A stretch of DNA of 64,000 bases from Neptunomonas concharum (GCF_008630635.1 NZ_CP043869.1:2355160-2419159); one strand, 5' to 3'; shown: positions 27,050-37,499, numbered from the stretch's first letter. Numbers and translations are program-made. Notes: a model not told the origin generated them from the sequence alone.

Positions 27050-28453
27050 CTAGGCTAAGGGTAGTTTAACCGTTAGCTGAGTGCCACTACCCGGTTCGGA
27101 AGTGAGTAAAAACTCGCCACTGAGCAACTCAATGCGATCATGCATGTTACGTAAACCAATACCCTCCCCCAAAGTTTGGTTAGCTTTGAAGCCACAGCCA
27201 TTATCTTTGAGTGTGGTCCAGATATAGCCGCCTTGTACCCAGGTTTTAAGACGTACTTCATCCGCTCCCGAATGCTTATCGACATTACAAAGTGCCTCTT
27301 GGACGACTCGGTACAGCGTGATCTCTATATCTTCGGGCAGACGCTGTGCAGGAAAATCCAGTTGCGTTTCTACGATAATGCCCGTTCGGGCTTCATATTC
27401 ATCGAGTAAGCTTTTCAGGGCTGAGGTGAGCCCCAGATCATCCAGCAGGCTTGGCCGTAGATCGTGGGATATACGCCGCACCTCTTGGATCGCCTGATTC
27501 AGAACATCCACGCCTTTAGACAGATCCTCTTCAGCGGTTTTATCCCCTTTACGAATCTTATTCAGGCCCAGTTCTACCCGAAACTTCACGGATACCATTA
27601 ATTGATTGATGCCATCATGCAGCTCTCTGGCAAAGCGACGCCTTTGTCCTACTTGAAACTGTACCGATTTGTGAGCCAGCTCTCTTAAGCGAGCATCGGC
27701 CAAACGACTTTCATGGACATTAATCGCAATCCCAATCATGACAATAATGATGGCCGTTGCAGAGGTGATCACCAAAACAGTAAAAAAGGTATTGCGTATA
27801 TTGTGGGTGACTTGCTGCCGTGTTTTGGCCACCTCTTTCGCAATGTCATCGACATAGAGGCCTGTTCCCATCATCCAGCCCCACTTGGGTAGCTGGATCA
27901 CATAACTAAGCTTGTCTTCGTTGCCTCCTTTGGAAGGTTTCCTCCACACGTAACGGTGGAAACCGCCTCCTTGCTCAGCCAATAACAATAAGTTTTTGAT
28001 AACCGCATCGCCTTTGTCATCTGTCAGGCTGATCAAGTTTTGCCCTACCAGTTCAGGCTGGGCGGGATGCACCAAATTAATGCCATCCGCGTCGTAAACA
28101 AAAAAGTAGCCATCCTCACCATAGGTTAACCCGGTAAGAATCCGCTTTATTTTTTCTTGCGCTTCAAAATCTTTAAGCCAAGGGGTATTCATAACCGGCT
28201 CAATTGAGGTAAGTGCCAGACTCACATAGTGTTCCAGTTCGGCTTTTTTAGATGCCAGCAAGTTTTGCTCAAACGTAGCGATCTCTAATTCAGAAAGCGA
28301 TTGTGCCTGCTTAATACTCACCAACGTAATAATGCCTGTTACGAGTAATAACGGTAAAAGTGCTAGTGTGAGTATTTTGAGTTTGAGCGGCATCATGTAG
28401 ACTGATTGCTTGGATTTCAGCACATCGTGCCGTAGCTTTTGGTCAACTTCCAC
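27050..28453 (-). CDS. Cache-domain sensor histidine kinase (NarX/DegS type)
   Basis: 467 aa (GTG start at 28453; an internal ATG at 28396 is possible). TM1 about 25-47, a periplasmic single Cache domain (about 50-205, with YGEDGYFFVYDADGINLVHP and WGWMMGTGLYVDDI), TM2 about 218-240, then HisKA_3 with the phospho-His in FARELHDGINQLMVSVKFR and a HATPase (DNGCGF, GIGLRNMHDRIELL). Cache domains of this type often bind small carboxylates or similar solutes. Partner of the downstream regulator. Confidence 0.92.
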   Translation of the reverse strand: MEVDQKLRHDVLKSKQSVYMMPLKLKILTLALLPLLLVTGIITLVSIKQAQSLSELEIATFEQNLLASKKAELEHYVSLALTSIEPVMNTPWLKDFEAQEKIKRILTGLTYGEDGYFFVYDADGINLVHPAQPELVGQNLISLTDDKGDAVIKNLLLLAEQGGGFHRYVWRKPSKGGNEDKLSYVIQLPKWGWMMGTGLYVDDIAKEVAKTRQQVTHNIRNTFFTVLVITSATAIIIVMIGIAINVHESRLADARLRELAHKSVQFQVGQRRRFARELHDGINQLMVSVKFRVELGLNKIRKGDKTAEEDLSKGVDVLNQAIQEVRRISHDLRPSLLDDLGLTSALKSLLDEYEARTGIIVETQLDFPAQRLPEDIEITLYRVVQEALCNVDKHSGADEVRLKTWVQGGYIWTTLKDNGCGFKANQTLGEGIGLRNMHDRIELLSGEFLLTSEPGSGTQLTVKLPLA

Positions 28454-28657
28454 TTTAACGATGCCTTATGCGTAGTAATCGGGATGGGAGCTACGTAGTT
28501 CCCACAGCATTTTAGCCTATCCTTCCATACTCATCACCCGTTAAGCTTAGGTAGTATATGAATACACTTAAGTTACAAAGACAATGGCCGAGAGTATTTA
28601 GTACAGGCGCAATTGATTGGCTATACTTTTCATATAGTCAGCGTACAGGTAACGCAA

Positions 28658-29104
28658 ATGGCTTCTGATTTAACGCAAGGTTATATTCGTCACCCCAGTG
28701 AGATTCCTACTCAGATTTCACTCTGTTCTAGGTCTGCTTTTTCCCATAATACCGAGAGTTCATCCGGCAATATTGGCGTAAGCCTTTATACTGATCACTT
28801 TTATGCGATTGGTACTGCGCTTGAGATTCGCATTCGCTTAACCGAGACTGATTTTATTGCTTCAGGTCATGTTGCGTGGTGTATTCCTGAACGCGATGGC
28901 CGCTTTCGAACAGGTCTGGTTTTTGATGATCCTGATACCGCCTATGCCGTCAGAATGATTGAGCAAGTCTGCCACATAGAGCAATACCGTAAAGAGGTAG
29001 AACAACGAGAAGGACGACACCTTAGCCAAGAAGATGCCGCCAGTGAGTGGATTCTGCGCTATGCAAAAGACTTCCCCACATTAGATAGCCACACTCACCC
29101 CTAG
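28658..29104 (+). CDS. PilZ-like domain protein (degenerate c-di-GMP motifs)
   Basis: 148 aa from the ATG at 28658; an upstream start at 28613 would add 15 poorly supported residues. YIRHPSEIPTQI and the beta-barrel pattern (GTALEIRIRLTETDFIASGHVAWC, GRFRTGLVFDD) look like PilZ, but the RxxxR motif has lost its second Arg and the D/NxSxxG motif is reduced to SSGNIGVS. C-di-GMP binding is therefore doubtful. Convergent with uvrB with no gap. Confidence 0.7.
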   Translation: MASDLTQGYIRHPSEIPTQISLCSRSAFSHNTESSSGNIGVSLYTDHFYAIGTALEIRIRLTETDFIASGHVAWCIPERDGRFRTGLVFDDPDTAYAVRMIEQVCHIEQYRKEVEQREGRHLSQEDAASEWILRYAKDFPTLDSHTHP

Positions 29105-31120
29105 CTATATTGCCGCGTGTTTTAGTTTCTCAAGTTCATCGCGATAGCGTGCTGCTAATTCAAACTCCAGATTTTTAGCCGCTTCATACATTTTATCTTC
29201 CAATTGTCCCATCGCTTTGACCAGTTGCTTAGACGACAGCGTACTTGGGTCGATATGCAAGTCACCTGTTTGCTCAGCCACTTTTTTAGCAGTTCTTGCC
29301 GCTTTTCGGCCAGGAATCGTCGATGCCCCTTCCATAATATCGGCAACCGACTTGGTAATACCCTTAGGCGTAATTCCATGAGCCTCATTATGAGCTACCT
29401 GCTTCTCGCGTCGACGCTCCGTTTCGGCCATCGCTCTCTCCATAGAGCCTGTGATGCGATCAGCATAGAGAATTGCCCGACCATTAATATTACGCGCCGC
29501 TCGACCAATCGTCTGAATCAAAGCAGTATCTGAACGTAAGAAACCCTCTTTATCTGCATCCAGAATGGTGACCAGCCCGACTTCTGGCATATCGATCCCT
29601 TCTCGAAGCAAGTTGATACCCACCAACACATCAAACTCACCGATTCTTAAATCGCGGATAATTTCTACACGCTCTACGGTGTCAATATCCGAATGCAGGT
29701 AGCGCACCCGTACATTATGTTCTGCTAAATACTCCGTTAAATCTTCTGCCATCCGCTTGGTAAGCACTGTAACCACAACCCGGCATTTATCAGCCACGAC
29801 TTTGTTGATTTCACCTAATAGGTCATCTACCTGTGTAGTGGCAGGGCGCACCTCCACTATAGGATCGATTAACCCCGTTGGGCGTACCACCTGCTCAACT
29901 ATCTGCCCCGCATTAGCCGCTTCATACTTGCTAGGGGTTGCTGATACGAAGATCATTTGAGGGGCGAGTTTCTCCCACTCTTCAAACTTAAGGGGTCGGT
30001 TATCTAAGGCAGAAGGTAAACGAAAGCCATACTCCACTAGCGTCTCTTTTCGAGAACGGTCCCCTTTATACATGGCTCCCAACTGAGGAATCGTTACATG
30101 AGACTCATCAATCACCACCAAGGCATCATCAGGGAGATAATCAAACAGTGTGGGGGGGGCACCACCAGGCTCACGACCTGACAGGTAACGGGAGTAGTTT
30201 TCAATCCCCGAGCAATAACCCAGTTCCGTAATCATCTCCATATCGTACAAAGTACGCTGCTCTAAGCGCTGTAATTCAACCAGTTTGTTGGCTTCTTTTA
30301 GTTGAGCCAAGCGCTCGTGCAGCTCCTCTTTGATCTGCGTAACCGCATTCATCAAAATATCTTTGGGTGTGACATAGTGAGTTTTAGGATAGATCGTCGT
30401 ACGCGGGACTTTACGTAGCACTTCACCGGTTAGCGGATCGAAGTAACTTAAACTTTCGACTTCGTCATCAAACAGCTCGATTCTGACCGCTTCGCGCTCC
30501 GACTCAGCCGGAAAGACGTCAATCACATCTCCTCGGACACGGTACGTACCTCGGTGCAGTTCGACATCATTACGGGTGTATTGCAACTCCGCCAAACGAC
30601 GTAGAATTTGTCGCTGATCGGCCTGCTCACCTCGGTCCAAGTGCAGCATCATCGACAAGTAAGATTGAGGGTCCCCTAAGCCATAAATAGAGGATACCGT
30701 AGCAACGATGATAGCGTCTTCTCGCTCCAACAGCGCTTTAGTGGCTGACAAGCGCATCTGCTCAATATGCTCATTGATGGAGGCATCTTTCTCGATGAAG
30801 GTATCAGAGGAAGGCACATACGCCTCCGGCTGATAATAGTCATAGTAGGATACGAAATACTCTACCGCATTATCCGGAAAGAACTCCTTGAACTCACCGT
30901 ATAACTGGGCAGCCAACGTTTTGTTATGCGCCAAAATGATGGTCGGGCGCTGTACCTCTGCAATCACATTGGCAATCGTAAAGGTTTTACCCGAGCCTGT
31001 TACTCCAAGTAAGGTTTGCGCGGCCAATCCGGCATTAATCCCTTCAACCAACCCCTTGATGGCGCTCGGCTGATCACCTGCCGGTTTGAAATGGGAATGC
31101 ACACGAAAACGCTGTTTCAT
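29105..31120 (-). CDS. uvrB: excinuclease ABC subunit B
   Basis: 671 aa from ATG at 31120 ([20 protein letters not shown]), the usual UvrB N-terminus and length; the ORF extends 45 codons further upstream but that part is not UvrB-like. Helicase motifs [26 protein letters not shown]; damage-binding beta-hairpin [13 protein letters not shown]-terminal UVR domain ([24 protein letters not shown]). Nucleotide excision repair. I found no CTG-N10-CAG LexA site in the 230 bp upstream. Confidence 0.97.
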   Translation of the reverse strand: MKQRFRVHSHFKPAGDQPSAIKGLVEGINAGLAAQTLLGVTGSGKTFTIANVIAEVQRPTIILAHNKTLAAQLYGEFKEFFPDNAVEYFVSYYDYYQPEAYVPSSDTFIEKDASINEHIEQMRLSATKALLEREDAIIVATVSSIYGLGDPQSYLSMMLHLDRGEQADQRQILRRLAELQYTRNDVELHRGTYRVRGDVIDVFPAESEREAVRIELFDDEVESLSYFDPLTGEVLRKVPRTTIYPKTHYVTPKDILMNAVTQIKEELHERLAQLKEANKLVELQRLEQRTLYDMEMITELGYCSGIENYSRYLSGREPGGAPPTLFDYLPDDALVVIDESHVTIPQLGAMYKGDRSRKETLVEYGFRLPSALDNRPLKFEEWEKLAPQMIFVSATPSKYEAANAGQIVEQVVRPTGLIDPIVEVRPATTQVDDLLGEINKVVADKCRVVVTVLTKRMAEDLTEYLAEHNVRVRYLHSDIDTVERVEIIRDLRIGEFDVLVGINLLREGIDMPEVGLVTILDADKEGFLRSDTALIQTIGRAARNINGRAILYADRITGSMERAMAETERRREKQVAHNEAHGITPKGITKSVADIMEGASTIPGRKAARTAKKVAEQTGDLHIDPSTLSSKQLVKAMGQLEDKMYEAAKNLEFELAARYRDELEKLKHAAI

Positions 31121-31289
31121 TGTCAAACTAACACCTGGTCTAAAAATTAAAGCAAGCGGATGAGTATACGACGTCTTCTGAAGCACGTCTTGCCCCTTGC
31201 CCAAACTGATCTCAATTTTTGCAACCGTTTTTTTTGATGCAGGGCCGGATTTCACCTATTTAATGATGTCTCAACGAAAATGATTCCGT

Positions 31290-31295
31290 TATAAT
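31290..31295 (+). promoter_or_regulatory. -10 element candidate for the aminotransferase gene
   Basis: A perfect TATAAT 56 bp before the start codon; no good -35 hexamer at 16-18 bp. Modest support. Confidence 0.35.
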
Positions 31296-31350
31296 TTCCC
31301 CGCTTAAATCTAGCGTCTTTACTTAATTTTTCTTCATAGAGGACTATGAA

Positions 31351-32538
31351 TTGGACGTTCAACTTTCAGACCGCGTAAACAGCATCAAACCCTCGCCTAC
31401 TTTAGCTGTCACCAATCGTGCAGCAGAACTTCGCGCAGCGGGTAAAGATATTATTGGCTTGGGTGCAGGTGAACCTGACTTCGACACCCCTGAGCATATT
31501 AAAGATGCCGCTATTCATGCTTTAGACAACGGTTTCACCAAATACACCGCTGTTGATGGCACCCCCGGTTTGAAAAAAGCGATTATTAACAAATTCAAGA
31601 CAGAAAACGGCCTAGATTATGAAGCCAACCAAATTCTTGTCTCATGTGGTGGTAAACAGAGCTTCTTTAACCTGTCGCTAGCATTGCTAAACCCTGGCGA
31701 TGAAGTGATCATCCCTGCTCCTTACTGGGTTTCTTACCCGGATATGGTACTGGTTGCCGACGGCAAGCCTGTTATCGTTACGACAACACAAGCACAGCGC
31801 TTTAAAATGACACCAGCTCAGCTGGAAGAAGCGATCACTCACAAAACACGCCTTGTGGTACTTAACAGCCCATCCAACCCAACCGGCGTTGCTTACTCGC
31901 TAGAAGAGCTAGCCGCACTGGGCGAAGTACTGAAAAAATTCCCCAACATTCTGATCGCAACAGACGATATGTATGAACATATCCGCTTTAACGATCTGCC
32001 GTTTTGCAACATTTTGAATGCTTGCCCAGAACTATACGATCGCACGATCGTACTCAACGGTGTTTCCAAAGCCTACTCCATGACAGGCTGGCGTATAGGC
32101 TATGCCGCAGGCCCTGCCAAACTGATTGGCGCGATGAAAAAAGTACAGTCGCAAAGTACCTCCAACCCTACATCTATCTCCCAAGTAGCCGCTCAGGCAG
32201 CACTGGAAGGTGGCAATGAGTGTGTGGAGAAAATGGTCGTCGCCTTTAAGGAACGCCACGAATTTGTTGTCGCCGCCCTTAATGAGATTGATGGCGTAGA
32301 CTGCATCCCTGCTGATGGTACCTTCTATGCGTTCCCAAGCTTCCAACAGCTTATTGATAATGACCCACGCTTTGAAGATGACATCGCCCTTGCAGAATTC
32401 TTACTGAATGAAGCTGGCGTTGCTCTTGTTCCTGGTTCTGCGTTTGGCGCACCAGGCAACATGCGCCTATCCTTCGCTACTGGGTTATCCGTATTAGAAG
32501 ACGCCCTAAGCCGCATCAAAAAAGCACTACAAAGCTAA
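31351..32538 (+). CDS. pyridoxal-phosphate aminotransferase, class I (aspartate aminotransferase type)
   Basis: 395 aa. Transfers amino groups between aspartate-like donors and 2-oxoglutarate. Start is TTG at 31351 with AGAGGA about 7 nt upstream; the nearby ATG is out of frame. Motifs: IGLGAGEPDFDTPEHIK, NSPSNPTGVAY, PLP lysine in NGVSKAYSMTGWRIGY, and the C-terminal Arg in NMRLSFA. Sits next to uvrB, as it does in pseudomonads. Monocistronic, with a strong terminator. Confidence 0.94.
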   Translation: MDVQLSDRVNSIKPSPTLAVTNRAAELRAAGKDIIGLGAGEPDFDTPEHIKDAAIHALDNGFTKYTAVDGTPGLKKAIINKFKTENGLDYEANQILVSCGGKQSFFNLSLALLNPGDEVIIPAPYWVSYPDMVLVADGKPVIVTTTQAQRFKMTPAQLEEAITHKTRLVVLNSPSNPTGVAYSLEELAALGEVLKKFPNILIATDDMYEHIRFNDLPFCNILNACPELYDRTIVLNGVSKAYSMTGWRIGYAAGPAKLIGAMKKVQSQSTSNPTSISQVAAQAALEGGNECVEKMVVAFKERHEFVVAALNEIDGVDCIPADGTFYAFPSFQQLIDNDPRFEDDIALAEFLLNEAGVALVPGSAFGAPGNMRLSFATGLSVLEDALSRIKKALQS

Positions 32539-32567
32539 GTAGTCTTTTCTGGAAACACCTTCTATCT

Positions 32568-32592
32568 AAAACCGGGCAATGCCCGGTTTTTT
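32568..32592 (+). terminator. rho-independent terminator after the aminotransferase gene
   Basis: Stem ACCGGGC/GCCCGGT with a 3-nt loop, followed by a run of T. Confidence 0.92.
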
Positions 32593-32670
32593 GTGTTTAG
32601 AAGTTGGTATTGTTATCCCCTCTCGAAACAGTTTGTTTCTTAAATAGAACAATCCTTAACACTTCTTTAC

Positions 32671-32730
32671 TTGCAGTTCTTTATGCTATCCATAGAATAG
32701 GCAATAATTTTAGAACGACCGGTCTAGTTA
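32671..32730 (+). promoter_or_regulatory. promoter and operator candidate of the efflux operon
   Basis: TTGCAG (32671-32676), 16-bp spacer, TAGAAT (32693-32698) make a plausible sigma-70 promoter. A dyad centred on GACCGGTC (32717-32724, wider region 32711-32730) follows and ends 3 bp before the tetR start, a position suited to autorepression. The gene lacks a shine-dalgarno sequence. Confidence 0.4.
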
Positions 32731-32733
32731 ATA

Positions 32734-33357
32734 ATGGTACAAGGTAGACATCCCGAGCACAGCCGGGAAAAGATTCTCGAAAAGGGCTTAGAGCTTTTTA
32801 TTGAACAGGGTTATCACGCCACAGGATTGACGCAGATCCTTAAGGTGTGCCAAGTCCCTAAGGGTTCTTTTTACAATTTTTTTGGCAGTAAAGAGCAATT
32901 TGCTGTTGAGATTATCGAGCATTATCACGCGTTGGAGTTTGATCGTTGGCAAACTGAGTTCGATAAGCTCGAAGGCTCCCTTTTTGAACGTATCCGCTTA
33001 CTGTTGGAACGTGAAGTTCTCTGCTTTAAAGAGGATAGAGATCACGTAGGTTGCTTGCTTGCCAACTTTGCAGGAGAAGTGGGCAACGCATCAGAGCCCT
33101 TTCGCTTGGCAATCTATAACGCAACTCAAGAGGTGATCAAGTCAATAGAAGATGATCTCATTGTGTGCCAGCAAGAGGGCGATGTGCGTACCGACCTTGA
33201 TGCGCTAACGCTGGCAAAACTCTTTTGGGATGGTTGGCAAGGTGCTTTGCTTCGTATGAAGGTAGAGCGCTCTACCCAGCCTCTCACAGATATTATCGAA
33301 CTTTATTGGAATACGATTTTACCGCCTCAATACAAGGAGACTGCGGATGCAACCTAA
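32734..33357 (+). CDS. TetR-family regulator of the efflux operon
   Basis: 207 aa. N-terminal TetR HTH (LFIEQGYHATGLTQILKVCQ, VPKGSFYNFFGSKEQFAVEII) and a C-terminal TetR_C domain of the AcrR/YxaF-like kind (GCLLANFAGEVG). It is the first gene of a four-gene set with adaptor, RND pump and TolC-like channel, and its end overlaps the adaptor start. Likely a drug- or metabolite-responsive repressor of this operon. Confidence 0.9.
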   Translation: MVQGRHPEHSREKILEKGLELFIEQGYHATGLTQILKVCQVPKGSFYNFFGSKEQFAVEIIEHYHALEFDRWQTEFDKLEGSLFERIRLLLEREVLCFKEDRDHVGCLLANFAGEVGNASEPFRLAIYNATQEVIKSIEDDLIVCQQEGDVRTDLDALTLAKLFWDGWQGALLRMKVERSTQPLTDIIELYWNTILPPQYKETADAT

Positions 33358-34411
33358 TATGAGAACATTAAGCCTTGGCCTAATATTACTCTCAACCAGT
33401 TTAACCTCGCAGGCAGCTGAGGATAAAAAGCCCCAAGGTCTACCCGCTGAGGTGGTAAAAGTACAAACCAGCATACTCGTTAATGAGCTGAATGCCGTGG
33501 GCACGTTGGAGGCATCCGAGCAGGTCGTTATACGGCCAGAGCAAAGCGGTCTGGTTACACAGATTCTGTTTACTGAGGGGCAGAAGGTAGAAAAAGGCGC
33601 GACATTATTTGAATTAAACGCTGACTCTTATAAGGCGGAAGTCGCTCAAGCGCAGGCCCGTGTTCGCCTCAGTCAGAATGAGTATCAACGCGCCGATCAG
33701 TTGTTAAAGAAACGGGTTGGTTCAGCCAATGATCGTGATAACGCCCTCGCCCAACTGCGTGTGGATGAAGCACAGCTGGAAGTTGCCAAAGTTCTGCTTA
33801 ACAAAATGACAATCAAGGCACCCTTTCGTGGGGTGTTGGGTCTGCGTAATGTGAGCGCTGGTGACTATGTCACGTCGGGTGAGGCGTTGGTTTCTCTGGC
33901 CGATATTGACGAAATGAAGGTAGAGTTTAACCTCCCAGAAACGTTTCTGAGTCAAATCAGTAATGGGCAGCAGGTTCAGCTCTCTGTCGCCGCCTATCCT
34001 GATACAAACTTTACAGGTGAAGTTTTTGCCATCTCTCCCTTGGTAGACCCCCGCAGCCATAGTGTTCGGGTTAAAGCCCGTGTGCAGAATCCTGATGGAT
34101 TACTGCGCCCGGGCCTATTTGCCAACATCCGCGTGCAGATTGGCAAAAATGATCAGGCTTTACTGATTCCCGAAGAAGCCATCATCCCTAACAACAACAC
34201 CTTTCTTGTCATGAAAGTGGATGAGAAAAATACCGTTGGTATGGTTCCGGTTACGTTAGGGGATCGAAAAAATAATCAAGTCCAGATACTCAGCGGCCTT
34301 AATGCAGATGATGTTATCGTCACAGCGGGCCATATAAAGCTACGCCCCGGTATGCCCATCACCCCCATTTTCCCTCAGCCTCAAACGGCTGACGCAAAAC
34401 AGGAAGGTTAA
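33347..34411 (+). CDS. RND efflux periplasmic adaptor subunit
   Basis: 354 aa, start ATG at 33347 with AAGGAG upstream, overlapping the regulator. Signal peptide to about residue 25 (LTSQAAE). Membrane-fusion features: biotinyl-lipoyl half-motifs (VVIRPEQSGLVTQILFTEGQ and TIKAPFRGVLGLRNVSAGD), alpha-helical hairpin (KAEVAQAQARVRLSQNEYQR) and beta-barrel (VFAISPLVDPRSHSVRVKAR). Links the inner-membrane pump to the outer-membrane channel. Confidence 0.94.
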   Translation: MQPNMRTLSLGLILLSTSLTSQAAEDKKPQGLPAEVVKVQTSILVNELNAVGTLEASEQVVIRPEQSGLVTQILFTEGQKVEKGATLFELNADSYKAEVAQAQARVRLSQNEYQRADQLLKKRVGSANDRDNALAQLRVDEAQLEVAKVLLNKMTIKAPFRGVLGLRNVSAGDYVTSGEALVSLADIDEMKVEFNLPETFLSQISNGQQVQLSVAAYPDTNFTGEVFAISPLVDPRSHSVRVKARVQNPDGLLRPGLFANIRVQIGKNDQALLIPEEAIIPNNNTFLVMKVDEKNTVGMVPVTLGDRKNNQVQILSGLNADDVIVTAGHIKLRPGMPITPIFPQPQTADAKQEG

Positions 34412-34418
34412 TTAAAGT

Positions 34419-37400
34419 ATGGTACTTTCTGATCTCAGTATTCGCCGCCCCGTATTGGCCACCGTGATGAGCCTGATGCTGCTATTAATCGGCATCATCG
34501 CTTATGACCGCCTGACCGTGCGTGAATACCCAAAAATAGATGTACCTGTCATCACTGTTGAGACAGGCTATCCAGGTGCAAGTGCGTCTATTATCGAAAC
34601 CCAAGTCACCCAGATCATCGAAGACTCGCTATCAGGGATTGAAGGGGTCGACTTCATGTCGTCTATCAGCCGCTCTGAAAAAAGCCAGATAACGATCAAT
34701 TTTAAACTGGATCGCGATCCTGATGCAGCTGCCAGTGATGTACGTGATCGCGTAGGCCGTGTTCGTGGTGCATTACCCGATGATATCAACGAGCCTATCG
34801 TCGCTAAATCCGAGGCCGATGCCCAGCCAATTATCTGGCTGGCATTCTCTTCTGATCGACATTCGCCATTAGAAGTCTCCGCTTTTGCAGATAAACGCGT
34901 AAAAGACCCTCTACAAACGGTTTCAGGGGTTGCCAGCATTATGATTGCGGGTGAACGCCGTTATGCGATGAGAATCTGGCTTGATGCCGACCGTTTAACT
35001 TCTTATGGATTAACACCGAACGATGTCGAAAGCGCCCTACGCGCCCAAAACATTGAGGTACCCGCAGGTCGAATCGAAAGCGGCCAGCGCGAGTTCAGCG
35101 TGCTGACAAATACTGATCTGAATACAACGGATGAATTTGGTAGCGTTATCGTACGTAATGACGATAGTTACCCTATTCGCATTCGTGATGTTGCGCGTAT
35201 TGAAATCGCACCCGAATCCGAACGAATCATTGGTCGCTATAACGGTAAAAATGCCGTCGCGATGGGGGTTGTTAAACAATCCACGGCAAACCCGCTGGAT
35301 GTATCCAACGGGATCAAAGCGGAGATAGAGCGTATCAAAACAATCCTGCCCGAAGGGATGCAGGTCAACGTGGCATATGACTCTTCTATCTTTATTCAAG
35401 CCTCTATCGACTCTGTTTTCAAAACCTTGGCAGAAGCCGGTATTCTGGTTGTTTTGGTTATCTTTTTCTTTTTAAGAAACCTTCGGGCCACATTGATCCC
35501 TGTCGTTACGATTCCATTATCGCTGATCGGCGGTTTTGCGATTATGTATCTGCTCGATTACTCAGTAAACACCCTAACCCTACTGGCTATGGTATTAGCG
35601 ATTGGTTTGGTTGTTGATGATGCGATCGTTATGCTGGAGAACATCTATCGCCACGTGGAGGATGGGCTTTCCCCGGTAAAAGCGGCCTTTGTCGGTAGCC
35701 GAGAAGTAGGCTTTGCCATTGTAGCGACCACTTTAACACTGGTTGCGGTTTATGTACCTGTGGCCTTAACCCCTGGCAGAACAGGTAAACTGTTTACCGA
35801 GTTTGCTTTAACACTGGCGGGTGCCGTATTGATTTCAGGTTTTATTGCGCTGACGCTATCCCCCATGATGAGTTCTAAAATGTTACGCCATGAGAAAAAG
35901 CACTCATGGCTCTTTAATCTCATCGAGAACATGCTCAATAGCATCACATCAGCCTATCAATTCCTGCTAAACAAACTGCTACGTAACGGCCTATTGGCTC
36001 TGATTATCATGGTAGGCAGTGCGGCAGGCTCTTGGTACTTCTACGACAAACTACCCAAAGAGCTGGCTCCCGTTGAGGACCGAGGCACCATTATGAGCTT
36101 CTCGATTAACCCCGATGGCTCTTCGGTAGATTACGTCAATCGCTACTCCAAAGGAGTTGAGCGTATTATCGCCAATGTACCAGAGCATAACCGTTACTTT
36201 ACTGTGGTGGGTTTCCCTTCTGAAACCAACTCTCTCGCCTTCCTCGGTCTCAAACCCTGGGATGAACGTGAACGCAAGCAACAGCAAATTGCGGCGGAGT
36301 TAACGCCACAGCTATTTGGTGGCGTTACCGGAAATATGACCTTTGCCATGAATCTACCTTCACTAGGCCAGAGTATCATCTCGCGCCCTGTGGAGTTTAT
36401 TATCAAGTCGAATGGCACCTATGACGACCTAAAAGTCATTACCGATAAAGTCATGGCGCAGGTTTATCAAAACCCAATGTTTGTTCAGCCGGATACAGAT
36501 CTCAAACTGAATAAGCCTGAGCTTCAAATTGATATAGATCGTAGTAAAGCCTCCGATATTGGTGTCCCAGTGGAACGGATCGGCCGAACGCTAGAAAGCT
36601 ACATTGCGGGCCGTGAAGTAACTCGCTTCAAAAAAGAGGGCGATCAGTATGATGTGATTGTGCAGGTAGATAAGCAGGAGCGCAGCTCACCTTCTAACCT
36701 ATCTGACCTGTATGTCAGAAGTGACAGCGGTGACATGGTTCAGTTGTCAAATGTCGCAACGGTCAGGGAGACAGTCGCACCTCGTGAGCTTAACCACTTC
36801 GATAAAGTGAAAGCGGTTAAGTTACAAGCGATGCTAGCGCCCGGCTACAGCATTGGAGAAGCGCTAAGCTTCCTTGAAACCACTTTGCAAGAGGTAGCGC
36901 CAGAAGCAAGCTACGACTACGGCGGACAATCCCGAGAGTTTAAAGAATCCAGCGACAGTCTACAGATGACATTTGCACTGGCGCTGATCTTTATTTTCTT
37001 AGTACTGGCCGCGCAGTTTGAGAGCTTTCGTAATCCGTTTATTATTTTGCTTTCAGTACCACCTGCAATTTTCGGCGCGCTTTTTGCTCTGTCTATTACG
37101 GGAGGCTCGTTTAACATCTACAGTCAAATCGGCTTGATTACACTCATCGGCCTGATTGCTAAACATGGTATTCTGATTGTCGAATTTGCTAACCAATTGC
37201 AAGAGCAAGGTAGCAACGTAAAAGATGCTATCATGGAAGCTGCCACATTGCGTTTGCGACCCATATTGATGACAACAGGCGCCACCGTACTCGGGGCCCT
37301 TCCTCTGGCTTGGGCGACAGGTGCCGGAGCGGAGTCTCGAGAGCAAATTGGTTGGGTTATTGTTGGGGGGATGCTATTTGGCACCTTGATGACGCTGTTT

Positions 37401-37499
37401 GTCATACCCACAGTTTATAGTTTCTTAGGGAAACGCAGTGAAAACACAGTCGAGCAGGAATATGCTGAATCGCTACAGCCAGTAAGGAATAGTCAATGA
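34419..37499 (+). CDS. RND efflux pump, inner-membrane permease (HAE1 family)
   Basis: 1026 aa. N-terminal LSDLSIRRPVLATVMSLMLLL is typical of this AcrB/MexF-like group. Twelve TM helices in two halves with large periplasmic loops; the proton-relay Asp pair lies in LAIGLVVDDAIVMLENI, and RPILMTTGATVLGALPLA near the end. Starts 7 bp after the adaptor. Exports drugs or toxic metabolites using the proton gradient. Confidence 0.96.
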   Translation: MVLSDLSIRRPVLATVMSLMLLLIGIIAYDRLTVREYPKIDVPVITVETGYPGASASIIETQVTQIIEDSLSGIEGVDFMSSISRSEKSQITINFKLDRDPDAAASDVRDRVGRVRGALPDDINEPIVAKSEADAQPIIWLAFSSDRHSPLEVSAFADKRVKDPLQTVSGVASIMIAGERRYAMRIWLDADRLTSYGLTPNDVESALRAQNIEVPAGRIESGQREFSVLTNTDLNTTDEFGSVIVRNDDSYPIRIRDVARIEIAPESERIIGRYNGKNAVAMGVVKQSTANPLDVSNGIKAEIERIKTILPEGMQVNVAYDSSIFIQASIDSVFKTLAEAGILVVLVIFFFLRNLRATLIPVVTIPLSLIGGFAIMYLLDYSVNTLTLLAMVLAIGLVVDDAIVMLENIYRHVEDGLSPVKAAFVGSREVGFAIVATTLTLVAVYVPVALTPGRTGKLFTEFALTLAGAVLISGFIALTLSPMMSSKMLRHEKKHSWLFNLIENMLNSITSAYQFLLNKLLRNGLLALIIMVGSAAGSWYFYDKLPKELAPVEDRGTIMSFSINPDGSSVDYVNRYSKGVERIIANVPEHNRYFTVVGFPSETNSLAFLGLKPWDERERKQQQIAAELTPQLFGGVTGNMTFAMNLPSLGQSIISRPVEFIIKSNGTYDDLKVITDKVMAQVYQNPMFVQPDTDLKLNKPELQIDIDRSKASDIGVPVERIGRTLESYIAGREVTRFKKEGDQYDVIVQVDKQERSSPSNLSDLYVRSDSGDMVQLSNVATVRETVAPRELNHFDKVKAVKLQAMLAPGYSIGEALSFLETTLQEVAPEASYDYGGQSREFKESSDSLQMTFALALIFIFLVLAAQFESFRNPFIILLSVPPAIFGALFALSITGGSFNIYSQIGLITLIGLIAKHGILIVEFANQLQEQGSNVKDAIMEAATLRLRPILMTTGATVLGALPLAWATGAGAESREQIGWVIVGGMLFGTLMTLFVIPTVYSFLGKRSENTVEQEYAESLQPVRNSQ

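Noticed and set aside
31121-31255. 45-codon N-terminal extension of the uvrB frame
   Set aside because: UvrB homologues begin at MKQRF-like sequence; the extension has no family similarity and probably covers the promoter.
31121-31350. LexA box for uvrB
   Set aside because: No CTG-N10-CAG found on either strand between uvrB and the aminotransferase gene.
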